Assembly: GCA_033297075.1 (NCBI GenBank)
Contig: MU858074.1
Coordinates: forward strand, 62,001 to 126,000
Source of the DNA: Rhypophila decipiens
Lineage: Eukaryota > Ascomycota > Sordariomycetes > Sordariales > Naviculisporaceae
Direction of reading: 5' to 3'
Length of the DNA: 64,000 bases
The translations under genes were made by a program, and so were the position numbers. Of the stretch, positions 12,355 through 24,447 are shown piece by piece. The notes under the pieces were generated by a model. That model saw nothing but the letters and a program-made list of their open reading frames with translations, was not told where the DNA came from and did not search any database. Position 1 is the stretch's first letter, and every line of letters starts with the position of its first letter.

Positions 12355-15094
12355 ATGAGCTCCCGTAAGTTGACTGACCTACCTACCCACCTTGACCGGC
12401 CGATTGCCATTGCAGATCAAGCTGGCCTCCTAGGGGGAATGAAGTTGACATGTTTGCGACTGCACAGTCAAACAATTCATCAGGAACGTGCGAGCAGCCA
12501 AGACGATTGCCGACGAACGAGCCGTCATTCAGAAAGAAAGTGCGAACATTCGAGCGAGCTTCAGAGAAGAGAGCCACGACCACAGCGTGAGGTTCGATGA
12601 TCCCACACTACCAAGGTTTAGACAAGCAGGAACTGATCATGAATGTCTGGGAACAGGCGAAACAATGTGGCCAAGCTGCTGTACCTATTCACCCTCGGCG
12701 AGCGAACCCATTTCGGTCAGATCGAATGCCTCAAGCTCCTGGCATCCCCTCGCTTCGCAGACAAGCGCCTCGGACATCTAGCCACAAGTTTGCTTCTCGA
12801 CGAGAACCAGGAGGTCCTGACACTGGTCACCAACTCATTGAAAAATGACCTGGGGCACTCCAACCAGTACATCGTTGGCCTCGCTCTCTGCACGCTAGGA
12901 AACATCGCCTCGGTGGAAATGTCTAGAGATCTGTTTCCCGAGATCGAGAACCTGATCTCCACCGCGAACCCTTATATCCGCCGAAAAGCAGCCCTGTGCG
13001 CCATGCGAATATGTCGAAAGGTGCCGGACCTACAGGAGCACTTTATCGAGAAGGCTACCCAATTGCTGTCAGACCGCAACCACGGCGTCCTGCTCTGCGG
13101 TCTTACACTGGTTACCAGCCTCTGCGAGGCTGACGAGGCCGAGGGCGGTGAGGAGGGTATCATCGAAAAGTTCAGGCAGTTTGTACCTGTTCTTGTCAGA
13201 ACGTTAAAGAGCTTGGCGTCGTCCGGCTATGCCCCTGAGCATGATGTAACAGGCATAACCGATCCGTTCCTTCAAGTCAAGATCCTGCGGCTTCTCCGGG
13301 TTCTTGCAAGAGGAGATGCGCATGTGACGGAGCAGATCAACGACATTTTGGCACAGGTTGCTACCAACACGGATTCGTCCAAGAACGTCGGAAATTCGAT
13401 TCTCTACGAGGCTGTCTTGACCATCCTCGATATCGAAGCAGACGCGGGTTTGCGCGTCTTGGGTGTCAACATATTGGGCAAATTCTTGTCGAATCGGGAC
13501 AACAACATCCGTTACGTCGCCTTGAACACATTGGTCAAGGTGGTGGCGATTGATACCAACGCCGTTCAAAGACACCGAAATACGATTTTGGAATGCTTGA
13601 GAGATCCCGATATCAGTATCAGGAGGAGAGCCCTGGATCTTAGCTTCACCCTGATCAACGAGAGCAACGTTCGCGTGCTGATTAGGGAACTGCTTGCCTT
13701 CCTTGAGGTGGCGGACAACGAATTCAAGCCGACAATGACAAGTCAAATCGGCATTGCGGCTGATCGTTATGCCCCTACCAAGAGGTGGCATATCGACACG
13801 ATGCTTCGCGTTTTGACCCTTGCTGGTAATTATGTCAGGGAGCAGATTCTTTCGTCTTTTATTCGCCTGATTGCCACAACACCAGAGTTGCAAACTTATG
13901 CCGTGCAAAAGCTGTTTATCAACTTGAGGAAGGATATCACGCAAGAAAGCTTGACACAAGCCGGAGCTTGGTGCATTGGCGAGTACAGCGATTCCTTGCT
14001 CAAAGGGGGACAGTACGAGGAAGAAGAGCTGGTCCAAGAAGTCAAGGAACACGAGATCATTGATTTGTTTAGCACCATCCTCAACAGCAGCTATGCTACG
14101 CAGGTCACCACCGAGTACATAATCACGGCCCTCATCAAGCTCACAACTAGATTCTCCGACCCCGCTCAAATCGAGAGGATCCGCCGCTTGCTCGAGAACA
14201 ACCAAAGAAGTCTCGACGTTGAAGTTCAACAGCGCGCGGTTGAGTATGGAAACATCTTTGCATACGACGAGATCAGGCGCGGTGTGCTCGAGAAGATGCC
14301 CCCACCACAGATCAAGGAGTCCTCGCGGGTGCTTGGCGAAGCTACAAAGAAGTCAACCAAGACCGCGAACAGGAAATCCAAGGTTATCAAACCCAAGGAA
14401 GAGGATCTCTTGTTCGACCTTATGGGCGACAGCAATGTCGCCTCGGCCCCATCGCCTGTTAACGGCGGGCAAAATAACGCAGATCTGTTGGCCGACATCC
14501 TCGGCGGCTCCCCTGCTCCCCCAGCCGGTTCCCCAGCCCCTGCACAATCCAACGTCGCCTCGATCATGGATTTGTTCTCCCAAGGTCCTGTCTCTACGCC
14601 TTCTCCTGCCCCGGGTCTGGGAGCAGCAGCGCCTCCGTCTTCCGGGCTCGACATGCTCTCCATGGGCTCTGCCCCTCCCGTACCTCAACCAGCATCTCAA
14701 GCCCCCGTTGGTCATCCTTGCTACAATAATAACGGTTTGAACGTGACTATTCAGACTCAGCGGAATGCCGAGGGCGTGATCCAAGCGATTGCCAGGTTTC
14801 AGGTTTCCGGACCTGCTCTCTCGAACGTTGGGTTACAAGCGGCTGTGCCTAAATCTCAGAAATTACAGCTTTTGAATATATCGTCGACGGATATTGGGCC
14901 TGGGGCGGAAGCTACGCAGATGATGAGGGTGTCTGGGTGCAAAGGGGTAAGTTTTCTTTGTTGATATCAACTGTTTATATGGGTAATATGCTAACATTTT
15001 GTTCCAGCCTTTGCGGTTACGCTTAAGGATAGGTTACTCCCATCCCACTGCGGGTCAGGTGATGGATGTGGTCAACTGGACGGAACCATCTTGA
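12355..15094 (+). CDS. APL4: AP-1 complex gamma-adaptin subunit
   Basis: Exons 12355-12364, 12468-12591, 12657-14946 and 15008-15094 encode 836 residues, normal for fungal gamma-adaptin. The N-terminus MSSLKQFIRNVRAAKTIADE, followed by RRNNVAKLLYLFTLGERTHF and GQIECLKLLASPRF, is the adaptin trunk signature. The trunk (about 1-580) is a helical solenoid. A Pro/Ala/Ser-rich hinge (about 610-720) contains several LLDIL/DLF/DLL-type short motifs (DLLADILGG, IMDLFSQG), the kind that bind clathrin or accessory proteins. The C-terminal ear (about 720-836) has the beta-sandwich pattern of the GAE domain. The product selects cargo for clathrin-coated vesicles at the trans-Golgi and endosomes. The intron 2 donor (12592) is an atypical GTTCGA, but frame and family alignment (HSVRRNNVAK) support it. 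Confidence 0.95.
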
Positions 15095-18000
15095 TTGAGA
15101 CTTGTTGATTCAGGTTTTGGTTCGGGGTATAGAGCTGTGAGGGGAAGGTCATGTAAAGAGATAGACGGGAGTGTCTTGTACAGAGAGCATCTTCCAAGCC
15201 TGCTACAGAATTAGCGGTTCTGTGGTGCACCGCCAGTCAGTCAGTCAGGTTTACTTGGGTTAGGCACTATATATGTTTGGCCGGGGAGGAAAGAGAAAAC
15301 ATTGAGCGACAAATTTGAATTCAGGAAGACGAAACTAGACCGGACCAGAGCCTGCGAGTGATGGTAACATGAGCTACTTCACGTCCTTACATCTTTTACG
15401 GCCAGCAACATGCATGTTTACAATACAATACTGGATGATCGAGTCTACCATGGTATTCTAGGAAACGACATGATATCCAAATCCTATGGTCTTGCTTGTC
15501 CAGATCAGGTATTTAGCCCACCATGGCGTCTAATCAACTGTTTGGATGGTTGTTACTGATTGTATCTGTCTGTATCTGAGTGGTTCTATCGCGCTTGTTT
15601 CATGTCCCTTTCCACTCATCTGTTTTCATGTCCCTTTGACTTTCCGGTTGCTATTCACACGCCCTTTTTGGTACCTCGCGCTCAGACTGATGCTGGGATC
15701 GACCGCTTGGGTACCGTAGTGCTTACCATTTCGCTGGTTGTGGGAATTTAGAGGTCAGAGCTCCACGGTCTAGACTTACCCCTACTTGGGGAGTTGGATC
15801 ACAACAACAGCTGACGAGATTGAAGGGCCAGGCGTAAAAGTACTTCTTCCAGTATATTTTCAAGGGTGGGTTTGGTGATGTTTGAGCGCAGAAGCAAGCC
15901 TCTTGTAAATAATGGCAAGCTGACTGCATATTCTGAGGCCATAGCTACCTTACGTTAGTGAGGGTAACTAGCTGTTTCAGCCACTTTCGTGTCTGTCTGG
16001 CTTTGACTGCCATTGTGTTGTTTGATGAAAATTACCTTGCATAGCTGGCATTATCAATATCAGGTTACGTAGTCGGGTATGGACACGGCAGACAGGAATC
16101 TAAGGCATGTACTTGTGTGCTGGCTGCTTATTTACGTCTAGGTTACCTTGTGTGTGTTTGAGTTGGGCCATGTTGGAGGGTTACTGGGTAGTATTTGGTA
16201 CCATATGGAACTTGCTGTGGCATTCGCTTGATGACATGGCGATGGAGTTTGGGAAGGGATTATGGCACTTGCTGGAGTCTCAATTCCGCATCGTATAAAG
16301 TAAGTAAATGCACGAGTGGGTGGCTGGCTGGCTGACATGCACTAGCTAATAAGGAGTCGTCTGTTTCAAACATTTAGACTACACCGTAGAAGGTCATCAA
16401 GAAGATCCCGTCGGTTCTTTTTTCTCCGTCGGGCTTGATGTCAAGGCTTGAGGCTCAACTACCGAGCAATCTGTACGGCTAAAATTCCCATGTTTCAACT
16501 AGAGAGTCCAGAAAAGGGGTGAAATGTTTCATATGCCAAGCCCGCAGTCTGTGTGTGAGCTCACGCCTGCATTTCAGGGCTGACGCTGACATCTGCAGCC
16601 GGGCTTCCTGGCAAGTGCAGAGTAGTATTCTGCACTTGCAGTGGCTGTTTAGTTTGTTTCAACAGCGACAGCGGCCGGTGACTTGTTTCTTTTCTCCTTT
16701 CTGCTTTGTGCTTTCTGCTTTGCCGGGACCGAGCTTCCCTCTAGCAAAAGGGGAAGATAATGGAAGTTCTGTGCACTTTTGTTTCATGTTTCACCACCGT
16801 TGCTACGCTTACAGCTTTATCATGGGTAGCATGTATGTATGATATGAGCATGGCTAGCTACACTTTGATGTCCTTATTGCTGCATCAATTGACATGTAGA
16901 GTCGCATTCTGCTTACCATGTGTTGCCTCATGGAAGTGAGAATGTTTGTGCTAGGTAGGTAGCTAGTGTTGACATGTTGTTTCACCCCCCTTTCGTACTT
17001 CTCCGTTTCATTCAGCTAGTATCCAAGCACCCAAGTTCTCGGGACATGTACTCCTTGTTGACCAAGGGTCTTGCACAGCCTTTCGTCCGAGGTCCAGACT
17101 TCCGTTCCCCTGCCGGAGGGATATTCATCACGGAGGTCTTCCCAGCAGCTGCATGGCTTTCCATGAACGCAAGGGTCTTGCGAGCCTACAACGTCGAGGT
17201 CTTTAGCTATAAGCGGGAGTTTCATATGATCGCCACATTCTAGAAAACGACACTCCCTACCTCATGCTAATTACCCGTAGTGTACTGCAGAATACCTCCC
17301 GGATCTTCCTTCCCTGGCACTGCAGCTTGCCGATTGAGCCGCAGGTTCAAACAGATAACATATTCATTGGCCCATTCCACGATCCTAGCTGTCTGGTAAG
17401 TAGGTCCCTGGCTTTGATGTAGCAGAAAGTCCAAGTCTATCAGACAGTAGAAAGCATATTCTCATTCCCTACCTACACAAACCATGACACTGTGCCATGA
17501 TCTTACATGGAATGACAAAGTTATCTCCTGAGAGCTCCTGCTCGGCTCTATTTACTCCGTATCGAGTCCTAGCTCAACTGTCGTATATCATGTCCTCCTT
17601 TGAGCTTCTAGGCCTGACAGTGCCGCAGTGTACAATGCGGCACATTTGATCGTCGAGCCCACGCCGCATTACACACAGGGAGCTCCCGCCCCTCCTGTTC
17701 CAAAATCCTTTTCATGCGGTAGTACCTGGTTTTTCAAAGATCCTGTGCTTACACTACAGTGCTAGATAGCTCGGGGTAAGGAAGAAACTTTCCTTCCTGC
17801 ATGTAAACAGGACAGGGTAAGCAATCAGAAACGAGGAGCGATAACGCGGGGAACAAATATGAACAAATATGACAAAAATCACTTTGAAGATTTCCGGGCG
17901 ATGGTACTGACGTCTGACTATGGACTCTTCGCAAAAGAATTGTTAACATTGTATAAGCATTAACAAAAGCCAAGACATGAGAGAAGCACGGCTATCTCAA

Positions 18001-18372
18001 TATAGACATGTCAAAGACCCATTCACACAACGAGAGATCCAAAGCGACTGTATGGTGCAAAACTCTCTATGTATAAGTAAATATATTAATAAATAAAAAG
18101 TTGGTATATGAACGACCGAAGAGAAATCCACCCAATCCAAGGCGCCATAGAACGCCTGTCCGCACAAATACGGCACTAAATAACTAATACGTAGATACCC
18201 ACGGTAGGTAGGTAGGGGTATGTAATGCAATATGCTTTGGCCCTTTTTGCCAATATAGTACAGCAACGTCATATTTTCATGATACTCGTCCGTCATGATC
18301 TTTTTATGTTCAATTTGGTATGATAGATAGCCCTGACCAGAGGACATTGGTGTGTTTCTGTCCCTGGCTATT
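15095..18372. other. 3.3-kb gene-free spacer
   Basis: Contains the 3' ends of two convergent genes and about 2.5 kb of T-rich sequence with short microsatellites: CAGT repeats near 15235, GGCT repeats near 16320 and AGGT repeats near 16955 and 18205. An 11-bp inverted repeat sits at 16611-16639. I see no gene. Confidence 0.5.
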
Positions 18373-19272
18373 TTATGCCTTGCCCTCGTAGAACCAGTAT
18401 CTAGTGAAAAGCGAGAGTTAGTATTGCGTTTGCGTGATAAGCTTGTGGCGGCTAAGACTTACTGAGCAGCATATTGTACTGTGAATCCAGCGGGCAGACC
18501 TTGGCATGTGGCAGGAGCACTGCCGCCAACGGTCTCCACGCGGTAGACTTCCCTCAAGTTGCCAGTAGCACCGGAAATGGTGAGAAGCTTCAACCAAGGC
18601 ACGGCAGCCTCGCCCTTCTGGCCCTTGGGAGCATTGGCGGGAGCCGGAGTGGCACCGTCCTTGGCGCAGTTGGCATGGCCAAGCTTCTTCGTGGACACGT
18701 CGAGGTCGAAGAAAGGTGTGGTAGGGCCGGTGAAGAAGTGGTGACCGCTGATGGCGAGGTTGGAGGGGTTGAGCTTTGACTCGGCCGATGTCAAGTTGAA
18801 CTGCATCGCGACCTTGCCTAGACTCCTGGCGAGGTCGGGGTAGGCGGATACAACACATGAGGCGTCGAAGAGGGTGGCCACAGCACCAGCGGCTTTGGGA
18901 GCCTCATCTGGTTTGCTGAGGTCGCAAGTGTAGTTTTGTGTTCCTCTGCCGAGAGCGATATGCTTAATCTTGAATCCCGCGGATGGGGGAGCAAGACCGC
19001 TGGCGCCTGAAGAAGGTATGTATGTGAGCATGTGGACCCTTGTCAAATGAGGAAGAGCGAGCCAAGAAAGACATACCAGCAGGCAGTTTTGCCTTGGAGA
19101 TGTCACAGACTGGAACTGGGCCCGGTTTTACGCCCTTGATCGTGGCGGCAAGCATGTTGAAGTACTCAGACACGGTGTCGATGCTCGGTGCCAGCTTGAG
19201 GTCTGGAGTCACCGGGGCGGCGAGGGCGGAGCAGGCGCCCAGCGCCGAGACGAGTAGCAGAGAGGCATACAT
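18373..19272 (-). CDS. Secreted DUF3455 protein
   Basis: Exons 19272-19077, 19006-18463 and 18400-18373 encode 255 residues. The first 18 or so residues (MYASLLLVSALGACSALA) form a clear signal peptide, followed by APVTPDLKLAPSIDTVSEYF. The mature part matches the fungal DUF3455 family in its GTQNYTCDLS run, a central SGHHFFTGPTTPFFDLDV, the VPWLKLLTISGATGNLREVY segment and the end YAAQYWFYEGKA. Family members are small secreted proteins often mislabelled malate dehydrogenase; their function is not established. Cysteines at several conserved places could form disulphides. The last exon encodes only about nine residues plus stop, but it restores the family-typical Tyr-Trp ending. The gene converges on APL4. 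Confidence 0.85.
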
Positions 19273-22200
19273 GTTGTTGGAATAGTCGTCGAGGTTTTGT
19301 GGTGGTGAGTATAAAAGGAGGCGGTGACTTGATCGGCTATGATAGTTCTCAGAACTTGAAGCAGGCCGGGGATGGTCGAGATTTGGATGATGATGTATCG
19401 ATTGTAGATCCCTTTTTGTTCATACGAAGAAAACCCAGATTATTAGAGGAAAGTCCAGACCCTGTCAAAGCAAAAGATCAAAGCAGAAACCGAAAAGGAA
19501 ATATGGCGAAAAGGAAACAGGGACCTGATGAGCAGGCTTGGTGATATATACGGAGGAGAATGGTTGGGATGAACAGCAGGTTGAAAGCTCTCTGGTCTGG
19601 AGGGACCATGGGGGGCTAAATACAAAAGCCGTGCAACCACGGGCGCTCATTTGCAAGACATTCTGAGAAACGTTATTGGCATGTCGAGCGGCACGAGAGA
19701 GAAAGCGGGAAACCACGATCAGTCCATGGGTGGTACTTGCCTCTCCAGCCCCTGCCCTGGCCCTGGCCCTGGACGAGGTGGGTTACCCCGGGGAAGCAGC
19801 CATTCACCACTGTGAGAAAATCAACATGTCAAAGAGCGGGAAGGAAGTCACCAAATTGGTGGCCAGGCGCCAGAAACCCAGCAAACGGGATGGTCGAGTG
19901 ACATCGGGAAGGGCATGCACAGGGGTTGATATTGCTTCTGGATCGAGACTTCTGGCTCCTCAGTGGTTGGATCAAGCGATCACCCTCGTCCGAACCCCTG
20001 TTCGACATACCCCTGTCGACCCACTGCAAGCGCCGCGGCCGTGCGCTTCCATGTTACCCGTCTTGGTGTGGATGCCACTTGTTCTTGTTACACCCCCCTC
20101 CTGCCGGTGAGAAAGCTTGGAATTCAGAACTTTGTGAGAACTTATCCAGCTCTAAACCGGCATCATGTTCTCGCGATGTTGAATTTGTGTACAAGGCCTG
20201 CTGCAACAATGCATAATTGTTTGATATAGAAGCACTCTTCTCTTTATCAGAGCATACGTGTTCTGCAAGCTGGAAGACGAAGGATCGCCGTTGATATCCA
20301 GCTGGCTGGTGATCACCCGAGGTACGGCTCGGTGTGTTTTGTGACTTTCGGCTCATAGGAAAACTGAACAAGCACAATCGGAGTTCTCGACACCAAGCCA
20401 TGATCTAGAGTCAAAGATCTTTTACCAGGTCCGGGGATTCACGTGTGGTTGATCATCTCGAATCTCCAGAATGGGTCGCCCGGGGGTGTCAATAACCATC
20501 TACCAGGCCCGTTCAGAACATCTCCAATGCGGAACACAAGAAGACCACGGAATCACTGTGCCGATGCGGAAAGAAAAGAAACAAGATGCAAGAGCTAAAA
20601 GGCCTCAATGCCATGCTCGGACGTAATGAGAATCAACTGTGTTGAATAAGAAACATAACCTTTGTTCCGACTGGTGTCTGAGAAAGAAACTTTGTGTAAA
20701 TGGTGGTGTCTTCATCAGGATGGCCGATTTCCGAGTCTCTTGGGTGGGGTGTATCGAGAGAAATGGACCAGGGCAGGGACAAGAGGTAGCGCTGGCGGCT
20801 AAACCCCTGGTAGAAATCTGCGAACGAGCAAGCGAACCAACTTAACAGCGCGGCAATCATTTTGGGCAAAAATAGATTCCGACCGGAGTCCACGGGTAAT
20901 AAAGCGGGGATGGAAGTGGGTTAATTTGCCAATTTGCCAATTTTGCCCCTTTGTTTTCCTTCCTTCTCTCCAGTGCAACACCAAGAAGCAATTGGATGGC
21001 ACAAGGCCACCAAGAAGAGATTGGACAAAGCTCGCTTCCAAAGTCCACCGACGACTGATTCCAGCCTCGCTCTTTTACACAACATCTCGCTCTGCATTGG
21101 AAGCGCCAGTGCAACAACAATATATGGATCAATCTTGGCCCGATATATTGCACTTCATGCCAACACTGCTCTTGCTTGAGAAACACAACCTGTTGTGTTA
21201 GCTTCGGGCATAAGTCATTGTCGTGGACAAGCCTGATGACCGGCTCTGTGTGTAGATGAATGAGATGGTTAGTTACACGCGTCATCCTCACCTGAAACCT
21301 GCTCGCCGATTCTGTCGTCTGCCTTATTAGAGAAGTCTTGAAGCCGGGCCAGCAAATTGAACACATCCTCCAATAACCACGGACTGGTCAAATGCCCATA
21401 CTAATCGCGACAAGGCTCAAGGTCGGCTAAAAAGCTTAACAATTTCTGGCCAAGGAGCAACGCCAGCCCGTCGTTCCCGCCTGCATCTTATATGTAGGTC
21501 TGATGAGGTAGCGGAGGGAATACCGGCAGCGAGGTGCCCGTTGCCCAGAATCCAACTTGGACTTCTCCGTCTTTCCAATCCCGTTCCCCGCCAATCCATA
21601 GATGGTCAAGACTTAACCAACCGCCCGCTCCCGCAGCATGCATTGAAACGGTACGGTAGATCTATTAAACGAAAATAGACGCTGGCCGCCCGTAGCGGCC
21701 TGGTATTCGCATCCACAACCGGACTCTGACAGCCAATGGCTTACGCTCACACTACCAATCATACACCCTCCTTTCCCACCTATCCGCTCACGAGGCGGTT
21801 TATATACCCCGACCTCTTGTACAGATGTCCATCGACATTCGTCAGATACCACGCTTTCTGGTATTTCCAAGAGATTTCCATAAGCAAGATCTTTGTTCTT
21901 TACTTTCTTGGCTTCTCTTAATCTTTCCGAGGTGGAAAGACCGGGGCACGTGCCGAGCTTTTCAGTCCCGAAAGAGGTCAACTGTACCGAACACCAAGCC
22001 GTGCAAGCGCAGATACAGTTTGCCGCTACTGGGCACTCTTGGTATTATTCCTCGCCGTCTTGGCTATCGTATACGGTATACGTCGATAGGAAATTTCAAC
22101 GAAGCAGGCTGACCGCTGACAAGACTAAGATATGTAGACGCCGCCATTCCCACCTCGGTGAGCATCCAATGACACTGAACTGTCCAAAAATTCCACACCT

Positions 22201-22955
22201 CCATATGCCTTGACATGGTAGCAGCATGATACGTGCTCCTCTGGGACGGGACATTATAAAGTATCATCTATTGACTTCGATCAAGACCAAAAGGGGCAAA
22301 TGGCATTCAAGTGTTCAGAAGTGAGTATGGCCTAATTTCATCATCCTCCCAACCCATGGTACCAGCGGCCAAATATATTTGACCCAGTCCACTCGGCTAT
22401 ATATACCCTCTGGCCTGTTCCTGGGCCGCCTGGCCCATTCAAAGTACCGAGAAAAACTACACGTGTACGTACACGGACCCATATAGCCCAGCCCATACAA
22501 GATGTCCCTTCTCGACTAAGATTCCCCATGGGAAAATAAAAGGTCACTGGCGGTCCAGCCGCCCACCTGGGCGGTACATTTCTTAAGTATGCGTGTAAGT
22601 GACTGTCTCGAGGCCAGCCATTGATTCAGTAACGGTTCTCCTCCCGCCCCTATTTCATACACTACGGGTATATACACGTGGAAAACCAGGAAGTCAACCG
22701 AAATAGGTCATCACCCTTTGACCAAGCGGCAGCCCATATATGATACAACCCCTAAACAGAAGCTACGTGCTGTCCACATCAAGTCCTCGGAGATATGATT
22801 CCAAAGATGAAGGGAAGTAGAAACCATGACGACAACCACCTTGGCCGGGCGTCAGCCACTCCCGTCTCTACCACGTGGATTCGAATGTTTCCCATCCGTC
22901 ACAGAAACACTCCATATAAAGCTCCAGATCAATCAGCCAAGCACAAGTAAACAAG
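19273..22955. other. 3.7-kb gene-free spacer upstream of tRNA-Gly
   Basis: The right flank of the DUF3455 gene and long unassigned sequence. Several TATA-like strings occur (22370 AATATATTT, 22398 CTATATATA, 22668 GTATATACA) without an obvious gene beneath them. Short frames occur on both strands, but none resembles a known protein and none has convincing splice structure. Confidence 0.45.
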
Positions 22956-23026
22956 GCGTCAGTGGTTTAGTGGTAAAATCCATCGTTGCCATCGATGGGC
23001 CCCGCGCTCGATTCGCGGCTGACGCA
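22956..23026 (+). tRNA. tRNA-Gly (anticodon GCC)
   Basis: 71 nucleotides fold into a perfect cloverleaf. The acceptor stem GCGTCAG pairs with CTGACGC plus discriminator A. The anticodon arm is CATCG / CGATG around loop TTGCCAT (anticodon GCC), and the T arm is CCGCG / CGCGG around loop CTCGATT. The internal A box (TGGTTTAGTGG) and B box (GCTCGATTC) are present. There is no intron. This matches other fungal tRNA-Gly(GCC) genes. Confidence 0.97.
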
Positions 23027-23049
23027 AGGAAGAATAGTCACAGGTTAAC

Positions 23050-23059
23050 TTTTCTTTTT
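23050..23059 (+). terminator. RNA polymerase III terminator of tRNA-Gly
   Basis: A TTTTCTTTTT run 24 bases beyond the tRNA 3' end, the first oligo-T of four or more on the sense strand. Confidence 0.7.
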
Positions 23060-23339
23060 GGTGTCCCCGTCATTAAACATGCGGGTAGATGCCTTTCCTC
23101 CTAACCGCCTGGTTACCTCTTTTAATTTTAATTTTTACATCTTTTCGACTTGTGAACCTGATCAGAAGCTTCACACTGGTTTTCAATCAACTTGGCAACG
23201 ATCTTGAGTAATAATTACATGGATGCTTATAACTTGATATCATGTGCTTGGTATCGCTTCTTCATTCCACAGTGAGTCGAGACGAACCCCGTATCTCCAG
23301 GCCTTTGACTCTTGACAACTATGCTTGTTTTGGGCGTAA

Positions 23340-23621
23340 GTAACACAATGAAATCCGAATCAGAAACCGAGAACAAAAAAAGAAAAACCAGAAAACAGAA
23401 CAGAAAACAGGGAACATAAACTAGAGATAGAAGCCATACACAGAAACTAGGGAGAGAAAACAGAAAACCACAAATACAGAAACAGAAACGGAAACAGAAA
23501 GTAGAGGCAGAAACGAGAAACAGAAAACTAGAAACCAGAAAACCAGAAAACCCGAAAACAGAAAACATAGAACAGAAACCAGAAACCAGAAACCAGAAAC
23601 CAGAAACCAGAAAGTCCGAAA
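23340..23621. repeat. Degenerate purine-rich minisatellite, CAGAAAC unit
   Basis: About 280 bases of variants of AGAAAACAG / CAGAAAC on the plus strand. At 23573-23607 there are five perfect tandem copies of the 7-mer CAGAAAC, followed by a partial sixth. The rest is progressively degenerate. The plus strand is nearly free of T over this interval. Confidence 0.85.
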
Positions 23622-24447
23622 CAATCAACAAGAGGCCGCGAGGTGCAATCTCAGGTCATACTACCTATATGAAGTGAACAAGCACTTGTATTCCCACATA
23701 CCCACCTCCCTTGCAAAACTTCAAAGTAAATCCACTGCCGACACGTGGGAGGCCAAAGAGAGAGAGAGGGAGCCTCGACCGTGACTTCCCAAGATCACTC
23801 GGAGAAACGGTAAATATTCGGGAGTGAGAGATAATATAACCCTAATCCGCCCTCGAATGGGTTCAACCCTTCTTGCTTCACCGAAATCTTCACCGAAAGC
23901 AAGTCCCAGTGAACCTAAAAGTTCTTTTTATAAAAAAAAATTGGATCAACCAACAGTACACGCGCTGAGCCCAGAATCCCCCTCTCAGGTACATGCCAAT
24001 ATTTGCCCAGCAGATATGTTTGCCGTGAAGAAGTGTGAATGAACGTCTCTGGCATCCATTACGCCGCCAAGTCTTCCCTCACGGGTAAAAAAAAAACAGA
24101 AGGCCCACGTCGGCGTCAATATTCTTCTCAATACATCCCGTAAAGTTGTCACCTAGAGCTCAAATCCCAGTCATACCTAGGTACGATTAGATTCACATTC
24201 ACCATCACAAACAATACTATACAGGTAGACCGCTATGCAGGGCAGATATGTAAATATACATGGTCTCATGCGTAAGATGATCGATTTCCAACCTGTCTGC
24301 CTGCTCCAAGTTCGGGAACGACCTAGCCACGCAAATCCAACAACCTACAATGCATCGCCTCCGTATCGGTACAGCTCAATAATACAGCTCAGTAGTTATG
24401 GTACCACTCTGGGGCCCGTTATTATAGAACAAGTAGAAAAGGATGCC

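Larger units (their letters stand above)
23027..24447. other. Spacer between tRNA-Gly and the CASP gene
   Basis: Contains the purine-rich minisatellite at 23340-23620, an (AG)n stretch near 23758 and the 3' region of the golgin gene. No protein gene is visible. Confidence 0.5.

Noticed and set aside
13204..14229. 341-codon frame antisense to gamma-adaptin
   Set aside because: It is the shadow of a strongly supported gene on the other strand, and its composition follows from adaptin codon usage.
20857..21366. 169-codon minus-strand open frame in the gene-free spacer
   Set aside because: It starts with ATG but resembles no known protein, shows no domain pattern or codon bias, and has no neighbouring exons.
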